From Candidatus Kuenenia stuttgartensis (GTDB taxonomy: Bacteria; Planctomycetota; UBA1135; UBA2386): a stretch of DNA of 14,457 nt. The position numbers and the translations under genes were made by a program. The stretch covers positions 1-14,457 of the forward strand of contig CAMAUH010000044.1 of assembly GCA_945861365.1 (NCBI GenBank). The letters run 5' to 3'. Of the stretch, positions 14,401 to 14,457 are shown one piece after another. The stretch's first letter is position 1. Each line of letters opens with the position of its first letter. Under the pieces are notes generated by a model. That model made no database searches. It was not told the origin of the DNA and worked only from the letters and a program-made list of their open reading frames with translations.

Positions 14401-14457
14401 GGTCCGGCGGTCGGTCGGTGGCGACCCCGGTCAGCGGGCGGGGGCCGCGTCGCCGCG

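Noticed and set aside
14431..14457. Possible 3' end of a minus-strand gene at the right edge (eight codons and a TGA)
   Set aside because: Eight codons are too few to distinguish a gene end from chance; no motif or context supports it.

Overview
This window is a GC-rich, gene-dense bacterial chromosome segment with no insertion sequences, phage genes or CRISPR arrays that I can see. The content points to Planctomycetota. It has an ECF sigma factor next to a membrane Ser/Thr kinase fused to WD40 repeats, a YdjY-domain secreted protein, several secreted proteins whose signal peptides end before an 'AQ' pair, and a lipid A pathway. The phylum assignment is an inference from gene content; no marker gene is present.

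Layout, left to right. (1) Positions 1-1069, plus strand: the 3' end of an unidentified gene, overlapped by ATGA with a secreted YdjY-domain protein. (2) Positions 7243-1074, minus strand: a probable three-gene operon of ECF sigma factor, a kinase/WD40 protein of about 1215 residues starting at a GTG 1 bp after the sigma stop, and 37 bp further a secreted protein of 628 residues. (3) Positions 7520-8485, plus strand: a putative lipoprotein of unknown function, converging with and overlapping by 38 bp the next gene. (4) Positions 9671-8448, minus strand: a PilX/pseudopilin-like membrane-anchored protein. (5) Positions 9806-10750, plus strand: a secreted or lipid-anchored protein with a Lys/Ala/Gly-rich tail. 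(6) Positions 10819-13678, plus strand: fabD, lpxK and an LpxL/HtrB-family acyltransferase, linked by TGATG and ATGA overlaps. (7) Positions 13729-13805: tRNA-Arg(UCU). (8) Positions 13852-14400: a RidA-family protein with an added lipoprotein-like signal peptide. The last 57 bp hold no gene I can support.

How the genes work together. The fabD-lpxK-lpxL cluster joins malonyl-ACP supply to the kinase and late acylation steps of lipid A, so it is an outer-membrane lipid unit. The sigma-kinase-secreted protein cluster looks like a signalling and transcription module that may control an envelope or secreted output. Most remaining genes encode exported proteins of unknown role. There is no gene-free stretch longer than 300 bp. 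The largest gap is 7244-7519 (276 bp), which separates the divergent sigma and lipoprotein genes and holds one weak candidate promoter. I saw no obviously new defence or mobile system. The most unusual items are the signalling operon, the exported RidA homologue and the isolated pilin-like protein.
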